A stretch of 64,000 nt of DNA from Rhynchospora pubera (Eukaryota > Streptophyta > Magnoliopsida > Poales > Cyperaceae), in contig CM051460.1 of the NCBI GenBank assembly GCA_028095005.1, positions 82,539,676-82,603,675 of the forward strand, in the 5' to 3' direction. Positions within the stretch are counted from its first letter, which is position 1; the number at the start of each line of letters is the position of its first letter. Shown piece by piece: positions 13,363 through 24,944 of this stretch. A program made the position numbers and the translations under genes. The notes below the pieces were generated by a model that was not told where the DNA came from, did no database searches, and worked only from the letters and a program-made list of their open reading frames with translations.

Positions 13363-13673
13363 GGAACTCTGAAGTATTGGATAAAGAAATCTGTGACAAA
13401 TGCAAAATTTTGATTTATGATAAATGAAAAGGGATCTGGAAAAGCTGCCAGACCAGTGGTGAAATATAAAGGATTATGAGTTGTAAATTGAACAGCTGAA
13501 GATATAATTGAAGCAAGTATTGGATTAAGACAGATAAATTAATGAAAGGACTGAATAAAATTTTGCAAAAGAAGTCAATCAGATTAACTAATACATGAGA
13601 TTTCTGATAAAACTGGAAATTAATAATAAAATACAAGAGCTGAGGGTTCTTTTATCTAAGTACAACACATAAA

Positions 13674-13862
13674 GGCTCCGTTTGGATGAGAGCAAAAATA
13701 AGGAAATAGCTTCTTTCTATTCCTAAATTTATTATAAACAATGCATACTCTTCACAAAGTTTTTTTTTTTTTTTGAAAATTTTTCCAAACTCTTCACAAA
13801 ATTACACATTCCCAATACTTCTTCTCTTATTTCTCTTATTCCCACACTATCCAAACGGAGCC
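13674..13862. mobile_element. PIF/Harbinger-like MITE, GGCTCCGTTTGG family
   Basis: Terminal inverted repeat GGCTCCGTTTGGAT at both ends, 189 bp long, with AAA on both sides as a 3-bp target duplication. The same family occurs at 31496, 31965 and 57730. The 3-bp duplication suggests PIF/Harbinger, although the usual TWA target is not kept. Confidence 0.85.
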
Positions 13863-14564
13863 AAAAAGGAAAAAAAAACATCTCTCCCTATTTGATTCCG
13901 TCACTTAACGGTGTCAATCGGCATCTTCGATTAATCAATGATTGGGTACTTGGGAGTTGGGTCCCGGACTCCAGTATAATAAACTTAACTGCTTCTAACG
14001 GCTCCTTAACACCGTCAGCCACCTGGGACCCTTCTGCCAGCGTCCTCACGGTAAACTCTAACCTTCCACTAACAGACTAACTTTTACCTGTCATTCCATG
14101 CACCAGCTTTTGGAGCATGTCAACTATGTCTAACTTTTATTTTTGTTAATTACTTAAAATTTGATGGAATAACTTCTTCATTTTAGTTAATTTGATGAAA
14201 GTGATAGACTTTTTTTTTAATGTTTCAAAAAATTTATCATATATATTTGGGCATTTGGCGGATCAAATATCAGAGGATTAATCGGTCGTAGATAAATGGC
14301 ATATGCTTTTATAAAGCACGACAACATGTAATAAATACTTATCAATGTATGAAATTATACAGCACCGACAATTACTACATAAAGCACCATAGTACAAACT
14401 CATTATAAATTTATAACCACAAGCACCAAAACCAACACTTGCGAAACTTATTAGCTCACTCACATCAAACAGAAGTAAAAAACTATTTTCACAAGACTAC
14501 CTACAGGTAGTCGCCTTGGTGCCTTAATTTATTAGTATCATCATTATAAGTTTATAAGCAGGAT

Positions 14565-16605
14565 CTACACGCTCTTCAGTACTTGACCACTGTAATTATT
14601 CAGCACATCATAGTACCTATTCCAGAGCATGATACCACCATACTTTGATGACTTCTTTGCCATTGGAAGTACTTGACTTTCTAGTGTGCTCGGTGGAATA
14701 TACCCACTGCCTGCTGCAGCAGTTGAAGCCGGCAGCCCTATAAAAATCTTAGAAGCATCAACTTTGCTAGTCCAAGTATTCCATGAGTTTGTTAATTTAG
14801 TAATATCTCCAGACTGATACTCGCATGGCTGGTTGTTGTAGAACTGCACCCAGACATAGTCGAATAGTCCGGTAGAAAGTGCCTGTCCCAGGTGCGCGTC
14901 AGGGTAGGGGCACTGGGGAGCAGCAGAGAGATAGACCTTCCTCCCCTTGCTGCTATATGATGAAAGGGACTTTGACAAGACATCATAGTAGTTTGTGCCT
15001 CCGAGCTCTATGTCGAAATCAATACCATCAAGGACCGCGTTTCCAAGGGGACGGTTGCTGGAGGTGCCGCCAAAGTAGTTGTTCCAGAGGTACTCTGCCA
15101 CGCTTTGGGCATCTGATGCAGAAGAGAGGGTGTAGCTTCCGACACCACCACCAAGAGAAAGCAAAACCTAAAATGAATTAAGAAGAATTATGGAAAGGTA
15201 CCTTTGAAGATTATAATTTGTGTGTACTGTGTAGCTAGTATATATAAAGGAACTAATTATAGTTAATCTTGCATATTTGCTGGGCGGCATGCATGGTAGT
15301 TCTTCATGTGTTTATTTGTGATGAACTTGAACATTAGTTCGATCATTTATTTGTGATGAGCTTGAATGTTAGATCGATCACTTATCCTTTGATGTTCATG
15401 TTCCAATAATAGATTGTCATGTATTTGGTTCCTTAAACAATTTAATAATTATGTGGCGGCACCGCGGGCTGTACTTGAATATATTCATCCTTAATATAGT
15501 TCTTTGACTTGACTACCCCCAATTTATCTTCAAAAACTATAGTTCAAAAACTCTAGTAGCTCAGGTGGTAAGAGCACTTGGCTCTCTTCTAAGAGGTCCA
15601 GGGTTTAAGCCCGCATGCTTGCGATAGGCTTGGCGAGCCAGCGTAAAAAACTCAGCCATATATACAAGAAATGACCAGAGTCGGGATGTCATTTCTAGCC
15701 TACCCCAACTTGTTTGGGATAAAAGGCTTAGACTTTAGACTTTAGACTTTTTTTTTTTTTTGAAAGGAAACACCCCAAGCAGGGGTACCCAGATCTATTA
15801 AAACTACAAAGGGTTTTAAGTCACAAAAAGTGACTTACAGATGCAAACAAACCAAACCAACTACTTTAGTCTCCATAGCTAAAGTAAGCTACTTAGCCGA
15901 CTTGTCAGCAAACTAATTGGCCTCTCACCAATTAACTAGCAAACATGTTCCGACTAAACATAAAGCTAAGCCAAAAGTTCTTTAATTGATCTGTATATTG
16001 TTTATATATGCCAAGTTTCTAGGAGTAAATTTTTAAAGCTCTACTGAATTGCTTTGAATTGTTTAAAAGTTTAATTACTGGTTGATTAATGATGGCTATC
16101 GCCAACCAACCTTCAGAAAAGACACAAAATCAGACGAGGAAATGATTGCAAAGTACAAACTTAAAAAAATGACCTGCTTGTATTATTTTGTTTCTTGTAG
16201 CATTTGTTATGCACCCAAAATTTCAAATTTGAGCATGAGGGAATAAATTGTTTCCAGTAAGCAAAATGAACCTCAATAGATCAAAATAGTGAATTAAGGA
16301 GAGTGAACCTTAATTCCCTTGGCCTGGCAGGCTTGGATGTCAGTACTGAGGCTCTTGCACCCACCAGTGAAGGGGTCGCAGTGACCGGCTAAGTTAAGAA
16401 CCGGAGTCTTGCCATTACCAAAGGTTGTAAGAAAAGCAAGTATGACAATGACATAATTTCCTGAGTCACAGGTTGATTTGAGGGTCCCTTCTCTGCCATC
16501 CTGGCCCCAGTAAACAGCAATGCCGCCTGACTGGACCGAGGAAGTAAGAAACGAAAGTAAGAGAGGGATGAGAATAAGAGAGAGTTTCTTGGTTTGAGAG
16601 GCCAT
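14565..16605 (-). CDS. Class III (GH18) acidic endochitinase, copy 1
   Basis: Secreted hydrolase of the hevamine family that cleaves beta-1,4 bonds in chitin, usually a defence protein. Two exons: 16605-16309 (99 codons) and 15167-14565 (200 codons plus TAG), giving 299 residues, the normal family length. The start gives a hydrophobic signal peptide (IPLLLSFLTSSVQSG) ending just before mature IAVYWGQ. Exon 2 carries SLGGG and the GH18 catalytic motif DGIDFDIE, with acidic residues near D146, D149, D151 and E153 (precursor numbering). Splice sites are AAG|GTTCAC and TTTTAG|GTTTTG. The 1141-bp intron is long compared with ~250-690 bp in the other copies because it holds a SINE and a LINE tail. 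WGQDGREGTL differs slightly from copy 3 (WGQNGGEGTL). No disabling change is seen. Confidence 0.9.
15550..15747 (+). mobile_element. tRNA-derived SINE (AU-like) in the chitinase 1 intron
   Basis: Pol III promoter boxes are visible: an A box, TAGCTCAGGTGG (15557-15568), and a B-box-like GGGTTTAAGCCCG (15601-15613). The 3' part contains CCAACTTGTTTGGGATAAAA, similar to the 3' region of AU-type plant SINEs, and ends in short repeats of TTAGAC. It is not a functional tRNA gene: no anticodon arm or acceptor stem can be formed. Confidence 0.75.
15748..15990 (-). mobile_element. LINE 3' end fragment (RNase H C-terminus remnant)
   Basis: A poly-T run at 15748-15761 is the poly-A tail of a minus-strand insertion. 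Reading away from the tail on the minus strand, a degenerate frame gives REAN-stop-FADKSAK, close to the REANxxADxLA end of LINE RNase H domains, with in-frame stops. It lies directly next to the SINE. Confidence 0.6.
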
Positions 16606-16659
16606 TGTGAGATGTGAGTATATATTGCTCGAGTGAATGGAGGTGTGCTTGCAAGTGCA

Positions 16660-16669
16660 TTATTTATAG
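16660..16669 (-). promoter_or_regulatory. TATA box of chitinase 1
   Basis: The minus strand reads CTATAAATAA about 55 bp upstream of the ATG. The same position is conserved in copies 2 (29861-29870), 3 (50961-50970) and 4 (55143-55152). Confidence 0.7.
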
Positions 16670-17841
16670 TGATAGTTAGTACTCTTATGAAAGATACGGG
16701 TGTTTTTTCTATTAATTAATGGAAGTTCCGCTGATAATTCCTTTTGTTATATTTAATATGAAGGAATATGCGACAGCATGTCCGCGACCCCGCAAATCTA
16801 CAAAGCTTGCCAGATACACTGGGTGTGTTATCTCTCGAACTAGGATGGACACATTCAAAAGGAATTACATATGTTAAGATGTAATTATCTCTTAGTTAAT
16901 CTTAATTTTCTCAAGATTAACATAATGTTTAAGCTGATAATTACATCTTAATATAAGCCTTAGTTAACTAAGGCTTATATTGGCTCATCTCATCTTAAGC
17001 TGATAATTACATCTTAATAGATGATATATAAAATTAATAAAACTAGGGTTAAGGTTATAATTAACTTATAAACATGATGATGGACGTATGGATAGTTTTT
17101 TAAATTTCATGTAATTAAGCTAGATTGTTCGGCCTAATGATTTTGCTTTATTCCACTAATGAAGTGATCATTAAATCATTAGGAGAAAGTGATCATTGCT
17201 TATTTCTCCTCGTCTTCCTCCACTGCAGTTCATCAATCCCTATGGCATATAGAGCTTCCAGTCTAAAATGAAAATAGATTTAAGCAATTAAGGTAGGTAA
17301 TAATTAATTGTCTGTTGACCACTTCAGTCTTCAGCTAATTCTTATCGAAGTTTCTTTCATATACTGTAATTAATACATATTATCAAACTTCAACTAGCAA
17401 TCGCGCATGCATACTTAAACTAAAGAATTTAGAAACGACTTGTTTAATTTGTCGCGTCGTAATCTTAGGAAGATGAAATATCTAAAACTTCGCAAATTGT
17501 CTCGTCATGTTAATGAACGGTTGTGATTAATTTTAGATCCCATAATCAAATTAAATACAACAAAAAAATTCGGTGAATGCTCCAATTAATCAACTGAATA
17601 TGATTATGAATTTATGATACGTCAAGGCGACTCACTATATATTAAATTTCAAATGGTTTTGAGATTGTAATGTCGGCTCAACACAAGATTAATTACATAC
17701 CGATATTCATTCTAGATTTTTCCGTGGAAATGTCATTTTCCACTTAAAAATGTAGTAATATTATGCTAAACTTAGTAAAAATAGAATTAACATTTATAGC
17801 GCTGATCCTCCATTTATTTTGAGAACAAAACCACATATATA
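16670..17841. repeat. Chitinase-array spacer
   Basis: No gene. The segment about 16760-16850 (CACTGGGTGTGTTATCTC) has counterparts upstream of copy 2 (about 29960-30060) and at about 45340-45420. The later part (about 17400-17760) matches about 47720-48120. This shows that the array spread by duplicating gene plus spacer. Confidence 0.65.
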
Positions 17842-20735
17842 CACTACACGAAAAAAACCCTTCTGTAACGGTTAATAAAATGGATCTGTAACGGTTATGG
17901 AACCGTTACTGTAGCCCCCGTTACAAAAACCTTAATAACCGTTACAGAAAGTCGGGCTTTTGTAACGGTTATTATATAATAACCGTTATAGATTCTAATT
18001 TTCTGTAACGGTTATTATATAATAACCGTTACAAATAAGATAAACTACTGTTACATATATATTTTTTTATAATTTGTAACGGTTATAAACTAATAACCGT
18101 TATAGAAGATTAGCCTTCTATAACGGTTATTAATTTATAACCGTTACAATTTTATATATAATTTTAAAAAAAAAAATCATATAAGAACATGCGTAATATT
18201 AACCATTCAAACTTAATTAACTAAAAATTTTTCGATTATTTTTACAATGCAAAAGATTTTCCTTCCGGCTAACAAAAATCATCAAATTATAATAACTTTT
18301 ATCAAATCATATAAGAACATCATAAATCATTCACCACGACCACGTCTTTCGTCCCTCGGCGATCGTTTTCGATCTCTTGGCACGGCTTTCATTTTCTTCG
18401 CCGCAGCTTTCGCTCTCGGCCACAATCAGTTTTTCTTCCCACGACCACGACTTTCATTTGCAAGGTCATGGCTCTTGCATTAATCTTTCCTTCACAAGGC
18501 CTCAACCACGACTTCTGTCCCTTACTACAACTCTTTCACGCGCACTCTGAAGCACCACATTACATACACAAATACAAGAGTAACAAGTTAATTTTCAAGA
18601 TATAAATGAAAGATTTCAATTTCACATGCACTCAGAAGCACCACATTTGCTACATACACTAGTTTCTAGGCATGACCAAAATAACTAATGCTCAAAGTAC
18701 TTGAGGAAAAGAATACCAAAACATTTTACATAGCTAATTAAAATGAATTATATGACAAAAAAGACAGGTAAAAAGTAAGTAACCTGTCGCAGAATGTTGA
18801 AATGGCCTTTGAGTGTGGTTTTGCAGCTTGCTTATCTACAAAAAAAAAATCATAAATAAGTGAAATTTGGTTCAATCCAACAAAGTGAATGAAAATGCAA
18901 AATAGCAACAGAAAGGGTAAAATTAAATATTGCATGTCAACAGAAAGGATGCTATTAAAATTACTTGTTTCAACTTTGCAGTGGCCTCGATCATGCGCCA
19001 CTGATTCAGTTATGAATTATGGACTGAGAAACAAACTACGTTGGAATTATTCTTAGAATGTAAGGACCATGGTTCACACATGAGAAAAGAGATGGACTGG
19101 TCAAGTGCACAATTTGGGCAACAACCACCCAGTGTATTAGCTTTCTTCCAAGAAAAATTATGTATCGACATAGAGAGAAGACATAACTAGATTTTACCAG
19201 CACGAATATGCCAGCTTGAGGAATAAACATCAACACGGCGTGGTGTGTTATGCCTGGTATATTTGAGCTTTTGGCACTGCCTAAAAAAATTTTGAAGGAA
19301 AAGAAAAAAAAAAGAATCATGCATAACCAATTTGTTAGATAAAAATGACCAATCACAAGTTTACAAATCAAGGCATGTATCTAACTAGACTTTGATCATA
19401 TGACATGATTACATGAATACACAATTTAGGTGATCGAAGAGAAAAACTAATATTAATACATTAACAAATGAGTAAGCCACTACCTGGCTTATCCAAAAAA
19501 ACAAATGAGTAAAGTTAAAGAAACATAAGAAAATTACCTTTGTAACATAGAAGTATGTTCTCTTCAAGTCCCAAATCCTTCTCCCGATAATGTGCTCTCG
19601 ATCGCTGCAGAAAAAAGAAAACTGATCCAAATAACAAATTCAGTATATATTCTTTTAGCTTCCCCTTATTCTTGTTCTGCCATTTTCTGAGAAACGAATA
19701 AGGGATTCTTAGAACAGATTGGTTTGGAGTTGCATACCGAGAGCAACTTTTTAGCTGAATTTATGAATACATTTTTCTTGTATAATTATTTAATTATAGT
19801 CAGTTTACTATCACTGTCCAGAATACTGACATAAACAACTTCATTTTTTTTTAAAAAAAAGTCACCTTGCGAATACAATGAACAATCATAGTACCAGTCA
19901 AATGGTACTCCTCCAATGTCTTCTGGTACATGAGCATTTCGTTCCACCTGTTACTAATTCGAAATTCATCGTCCCAAAAGAAATCCCTCACTTGTTCTGG
20001 CGTAGCATCCTCAGAAATTGGCATGGGAAGTGCGAAACACGCACCCATCGAAGACCTAGGGTTTCTTTCTCTCTCGTCTCGCGTAGAGTTGACTAGATTC
20101 GGGCTCATGAAATCGGCTCGGCACGGCGAAAGAGTCCAGATCTGAAGCTAGTGGCGGAGGTGGGACAAAGAGTCCAGATCTATGGAGAGAGACAACAAAG
20201 AGGAAGACGAGGGTGCTCAGGTGGAGGAAGCTGAGTTCGGGGGTGGGGTGGTGTCGGTTATCTCCTGTCGAAAGTGGAGGCGACGGAAAAATCGAGGTCA
20301 TGGGAAAAGAGAAGAAAGTATTAAGGGACAAAAAAATGAAATGGAAGAGGAGGGGTCCTTCGGAGAAAGAAAGAGAATGAAATCGTATTATTTTCCTTCG
20401 AAGAAAAACCTAATAAACGAATAAAATCAGAAATGTCTATAACGGTTTTTATTAAAACCGTTACAGTTTTAAATTTTTTATTTTATAACGGTTTTTATAT
20501 ATAAACCGTTACAGAATGTAGTTTGATCTATAACGGTTTTTATTTAAAAACCGTTACAGAAGAGCTGACAGCTTTTTTTCTTTGTTTGTGACGGGAAATG
20601 TGTGACGGTTTTTTAAAAATAACCGTTACAGATGAATCTAATATTTTTTAGCGCCCAAATTTTTAACCATCTGTAACGTGTTTTATTATAACTGTTACAA
20701 ATGTCCCGTTACAGAAAGTCTTTTTTCTAGTAGTG
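17842..20735. mobile_element. CACTA element A with captured START-gene exons
   Basis: Ends are CACTACACGAAAAAAACCC at 17842 and the inverted CACTACTAGAAAAAAGACTT at 20735, flanked by the 3-bp duplication ATA (17839-17841, 20736-20738). Subterminal regions (about 17862-18150 and 20435-20715) hold repeated hairpins of TAACGGTTATT and its complement. Length is 2894 bp. No transposase frame is seen. The interior carries exons of a host gene, making this a gene-capturing, non-autonomous CACTA. It shares terminal and subterminal sequence with the 5.7-kb element B at 35985. Confidence 0.92.
19538..20009 (-). pseudogene. Captured exons of a START-domain lipid-transfer protein
   Basis: Two adjacent exons with intact splice junctions are recognisable. 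Exon a (20009-19866) encodes DATPEQVRDFFWDDEFR and, further on, GTMIVHCIRK, ending AAG|GTGAC. Exon b (19621-19538) encodes FSFFCSDREHIIGRRIWD and ends ACAAAG|GTAATT. Together they match the start of the lipid-binding START (StAR-related/Bet v 1-like) domain of a conserved plant family (the group of At3g23080 and At4g14500), from memory of that family. The upstream half and the rest of the START domain are missing, so no working protein can result. The exons lie wholly inside CACTA element A, which implies transduplication. Whether further degenerate exons lie at 19036-19371 is unclear. Confidence 0.75.
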
Positions 20736-21200
20736 ATATTGAGAAACATAGTTTAGTGTCTGATACTAGACTTAATGGCATTTGAACCCATTTTCTCTAA
20801 ACTTAATGGTATCTGATATTAGCCGAAATTATTTTATATGGAAATTCTAACATAAAAAATTTTAATAGAAAGAATTAATATATTTTTTTTAATAAGAAGA
20901 AAGTTCCAACGCGTTTATAAATCGCGCCTCTCTCTCTTCTCTCGAACGCGTTTTATAAACGCGTAAGAAGCCTTTGAATGCGTTTATAAAATGAGATAGA
21001 ATGATGGACTTTTCGGAATAGTTAAAACGTAATTAACGCGTTTATATAACAGGTAAGAAGTCTTCTTACCCGTTTATAAAATGCGCTGGGAGGGCAATAT
21101 TCCAACTTCAGTCATTTCAATCAAACTTTAGTCATTTCGATCGAAACTTTAGTCATTTATGTCTATAAGTTTGTGAATTTATAACCGCGTTATTTGAAGT

Positions 21201-21208
21201 TATATAAG
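21201..21208 (+). promoter_or_regulatory. TATA box of the MULE gene
   Basis: TATATAAG lies about 80 bp upstream of the ATG at 21289, inside the MULE and just after its terminal repeat. Confidence 0.5.
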
Positions 21209-21288
21209 ACTATACCTTCTCGCAGAATTGAAATCGTCCACAACAGATTATCTCTTCCATTTTAAAAACCTATCAATCAAATTCAAAA

Positions 21289-22066
21289 ATGTCTACAATT
21301 ACAATATATGTCAACCAATGTCCAACTTTTGGTGCTTCTTACTTCCACATCGGTTGTAGTATGCATACCACATATGCTGATATTCGAAATGAATTATACA
21401 GCAGGCTACAGATTTTTGAAACCCAGTACACTTTGAATATCCACGGTCATTACAACGATATTGTAAATGGGAAATATGAATCGCTATTTCTTTCTGTAAA
21501 TTCTGAAGATCAATGGCGCCTTTTTTACCACGAGACATTCGAGACGAGAGGGTTACCCATTATTGAGTTGCATGTTGATTTCATCCCCGTATATGGCATG
21601 GGACCAGATCTGAACCTAACACCCCTTGATGAGCCCGGTAGCAGTGAGCCAAACACTTCCTTAAACCTTATGTGTGGCCAGCAATCCACTCCTTACCAAT
21701 ACACTGGCGAACAGTCTGTTCCTACGCAAGACAATAACACATCAGGAGATGAAGTCGTGGTTGCCGATGGTGATGAAGATGAGGGTCCGGCGACTTACTC
21801 CGACCTTCCTACCGGAGAAGAATATACCGATGTGGAGGACTTCTCCGAGAGAGAAGTGCCTTTTATGCAAACTGTGTCATGTTTGTACCGGTGTGCTTCT
21901 CCAAGGAGATGGACGAATAAGTAAACGAGATATTCTTCGGCACATCTACTTGCACTACCATTCCGACAAATTTTACGTGAAGGTTTTTCAACGCGACGTT
22001 TTTGAAGTGAGAGGATCGAAATATTGGACTGATGTAGTTAAGAGGGATGGAGGATACCATGTCTGA
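21289..22066 (+). pseudogene. MULE-encoded protein, N-terminal remnant
   Basis: The first frame (21289-21924, 211 residues) starts MSTITIYVNQCPTF and has a compact N-terminal part, then an acidic linker (DEVVVADGDEDEG) and YSDLPTGEEYTDVEDF. This is the layout seen before the DNA-binding region of MuDR-type transposases. The frame then ends. A second frame, shifted by one base, continues with FYVKVFQRDVFEVRGSKYW (to 22066), as would be expected if a frameshift near 21890-21920 broke a longer protein. The DDE catalytic domain and SWIM zinc finger are absent. The family call rests on layout and position inside a MULE, not on a diagnostic motif. Confidence 0.5.
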
Positions 22067-22800
22067 TGTGGAGATGGAATCGTATGGTTACGTTTGCAAC
22101 AGGCATGTCCTCCTGGATTTAAAAATCATCCGTTAAATGGAAAAGACATATATCATTTGGACTGATTATTAGGTTTTCTATAATTAGATGTTTTTATTAT
22201 TGTGTGTTTTATTATTATCTGTTTTCTTTTATGTTTTAGTATATGTATTAATTCGTGTAGTATATGTGTTGTAAGTTTTATTATCTATTTTGTTTTAATT
22301 TTTGTTTTATCCATTTTCGTTTTTTTTTTAAATTCAAAATATTAATATTAAAAGACTTAATATTTATTTAAATTATATTACACAATACAACTCAATGAAC
22401 ATTAAAATAAAAAACACAATACAAATTAAAAATTACAATTTATTAAAATTTTGAACCATACAATACATTGCTAAGGGTGGGTCGAGATAAGAGCACCGCA
22501 ACTAATAGACAAGAGTCGGGCGACTGATTGTCATATTGACTACCTCTTTTTCTGAGACTTGGATGAAGATGACTGCATGTATGCAGATTCTCATCCAAGG
22601 ATGTCGGCTGCGGTGTTATGGCTCGTAGAACCAGCCCAACAAACCGCCCTCTACACGTAATAACAGATTCCACGGGAAAGTTTTTAATTTAAAGTTGGTG
22701 GAATATTAATAGCCATAAGGATTGTGTGCGACTCTGTATCACTGAATAATTATGCTGCATACAACCCTTATGGCTATTAGTTTCGCACCAACTAATATTA
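22067..22800. other. Non-coding interior of the MULE
   Basis: AT-rich 3' part of the element. A ~20-bp inverted pair (CATAAGGATTGTGTGC... and ...ACAACCCTTATGGCTATTAG, about 22710-22780) forms an internal hairpin. No coding support. Confidence 0.4.
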
Positions 22801-23404
22801 TTTTGCATTCTACCATCCAACTCTTCTTTCTCTCTCATTTTTCTCTTTTTTCTAATCTTTTTCCTTTTTTTTTTGGTTTTGGACGACAGAAGGTGGGGTA
22901 TTTATAGAAAAATTGGATCCTCTCGAACATGTTTTATAAAAGGGTAAGAAGGCTTCCTACCCGTTTTATAAACGCGTAAAGTCAGAATATAACGCGTAAA
23001 GTCAGAAACTTTCGCCGCAATCACTGTACTCTTTCAACGCGTTTTATAAACGAGTTCAAAGGCTTCTTACGCATTTATAAAACGCGTTCGAAAGGAAAGA
23101 GAGAGGCGCGGTTTATAAACGCGTTGGAACTTTCTTCTTATTAAAAAAAATATATTAATTCTTTCTATTAAAAATTTTGATGTTAGAATTCCCATATTAA
23201 ATAATTTCGGTGATACTAGACTATCATATATGTTTAGTTGATCCTTCCATTCAACTTTAAATATGAAATGAAAAGCGCCAAAGTAGCTAGTCAAATGGGA
23301 TAATTTTATCCGAATCATATGACTTCCATTTATGAAATGTATATACAGTTGGGTGCTAAATGTGTATACATATTTCAGCAACCATCCATGCTAGACTATC
23401 ATAT

Positions 23405-23800
23405 ATATATTGGTGGGTGTGTCGCGCCTTGCGCGATCTATTTTTCATTTTTTTTGTTAAATATTATTAATAGTGAATAATTTTATGAAGGAATACAACG
23501 ATAAAAGTAAGATGAATTATATTTCTTAAAATAGTAAACAACACATTATCTTTTTTTTTTTGAAATGGTCAATTAATTTTTTTTTTCAGGTCTAAAACGA
23601 AACATTTCAAATCGATATGTATAGATAGTGTTCCTTTAGAACATTCCAAACGTTGCGCGATTTATTTTTTTATATTTAAATATTTTTCATAAGATCTACT
23701 ATTATAGAGCTATTTTAATATTGTACACAATGTCTTTATCTTTTTCTTCATTTGCTGCCGAATGATATTCTATTATATTCCTGTGTTGCGCAAGAATTTG
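23405..23800. repeat. GCGC-hairpin repeats, possible Helitron debris
   Basis: TCGCGCCTTGCGCGA (about 23421-23435) forms a perfect hairpin. Related words CGTTGCGCGATTTATTT (about 23651) and TGTTGCGCAAG (about 23783) recur downstream in AT-rich sequence. GC hairpins in AT-rich flanks recall Helitron ends, but no correctly spaced CTRR|T follows. Confidence 0.3.
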
Positions 23801-24205
23801 TTTAAAACTTTTATATCAAGCGTTGAATTTTTTAAATTATTAGCATGTCAAATTCTCAGACAAAAAATATATTTTTGGATTACGAATAACATAAAATATG
23901 ATAGAAAATGTTTTAATGTTAAATGGTAATAACGGGAAAAAAAGTGTTCATTAAGCATATAATTTTTGCATAAAACATACACAGTTTAATTTGAATATAT
24001 TCAACAGTATATTTTTTCGCATCAAAAGAAAAGAAAGGCATTCAATTAACAAAAAAAAATGGAGAGCATAATTTATATACGAAGTTGAATGCACCGCCGG
24101 GAAAAAAAATGGAAGACAAATGGCTAAGTGAATTTCTAATGCATTGAATGTGCACATAAAAAAGAAACACATAAAAAGTACATCCAAGTCTCACCTGGTT
24201 GGCAC

Positions 24206-24936
24206 TAGTGTTTACCAAAAATCCATCGGGTCGAATCCGTCCCGCCCCAAACCCGTCCCATGGACCGGACCGCCCCGGATCGCGATGGACCGAAGGATTA
24301 GAACGGGGCGAATCTTCGACGAGTTTGGATTGTCTTTTCTAAAAATACCCGTGTTAACTCGTCCCGTCTTAACCCGTGGACCGAACCGTTCCGCCCCGTC
24401 AACCCGTCCAAAACCCGTGCTAGTCCCGAAAAAAAGGAGGGTAACTTTATATAATTAAATTCAAATTTTTTCATCTAATAAAAAAATTACAAATCAAATA
24501 TAAGAAAACAAAAAAATAAAAACAGAAAAGATAAGTAAAAAAATAAAGGAAAAACGTAAAAGTAAAAAATAAAAGTAATTAACGAAAAAAAAACAGAAAA
24601 AATATTGAAAAAATAAAAAATTATTGAAAAAATAACACAAAAAAAACAACAAAAAAACGTTATAGTGATTATATATATGTAGTTTAATACTAACGAAAAA
24701 TTAAAAAAATAGTAATAAAATAATTAAATAAAAACCCGCGGACCGGACCGGACCGTCATAATCCATGCGGATTACATGGGGAGGGTTTAAGAAGGATTAG
24801 GGCCAAGATTTCTAAGATGGACCGTCTTAACCCGTTCCGTCTTAACTCGTGGACTGTCCTAACCCACCCCGTCCTAACCGTGGACCGCCGCAAATTGGAC
24901 CGTCCCGCCCCGCCCCGCCCCGTTTGGTAAATACTA
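24206..24936. mobile_element. hAT-type foldback element
   Basis: Ends TAGTGTTTACCAAA and its inverse TTTGGTAAATACTA. The flanks GTTGGCAC (24198-24205) and CTTGGCAC (24937-24944) are an 8-bp duplication with one mismatch, typical of hAT. Both arms are GC-rich, with repeated CCCGTCC/GGACCG words, and the 230-bp centre is A-rich. Frames on either strand are artefacts of the arms. Confidence 0.8.
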
Positions 24937-24944
24937 CTTGGCAC

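Larger units (their letters stand above)
20823..23210. mobile_element. MULE with degenerate coding region (2388 bp)
   Basis: Long inverted repeats begin CCGAAATTATTTTATATGG at 20823 and end with its near complement at 23210. They contain repeated AACGCGTTTATAAA words. The flanks carry TGATATTAG (20814-20822) and TGATACTAG (23211-23219), a 9-bp target duplication with one mismatch. The interior has one coding remnant. A 1149-bp relative with the same ends lies at 33183-34331. Confidence 0.88.

Noticed and set aside
13892..14080. A 62-codon plus-strand frame
   Set aside because: Short, no recognisable domain, no promoter or splice context, directly after a MITE.
15557..15613. A functional tRNA gene
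   Set aside because: Only Pol III A- and B-box-like segments are present. There is no cloverleaf or acceptor stem, and the 3' part is SINE sequence.
23405..23440. A Helitron end at the GCGC hairpin
   Set aside because: The nearest CTAG on the right strand is about 30 nt from the hairpin and is not followed by T. Kept only as a low-confidence repeat.
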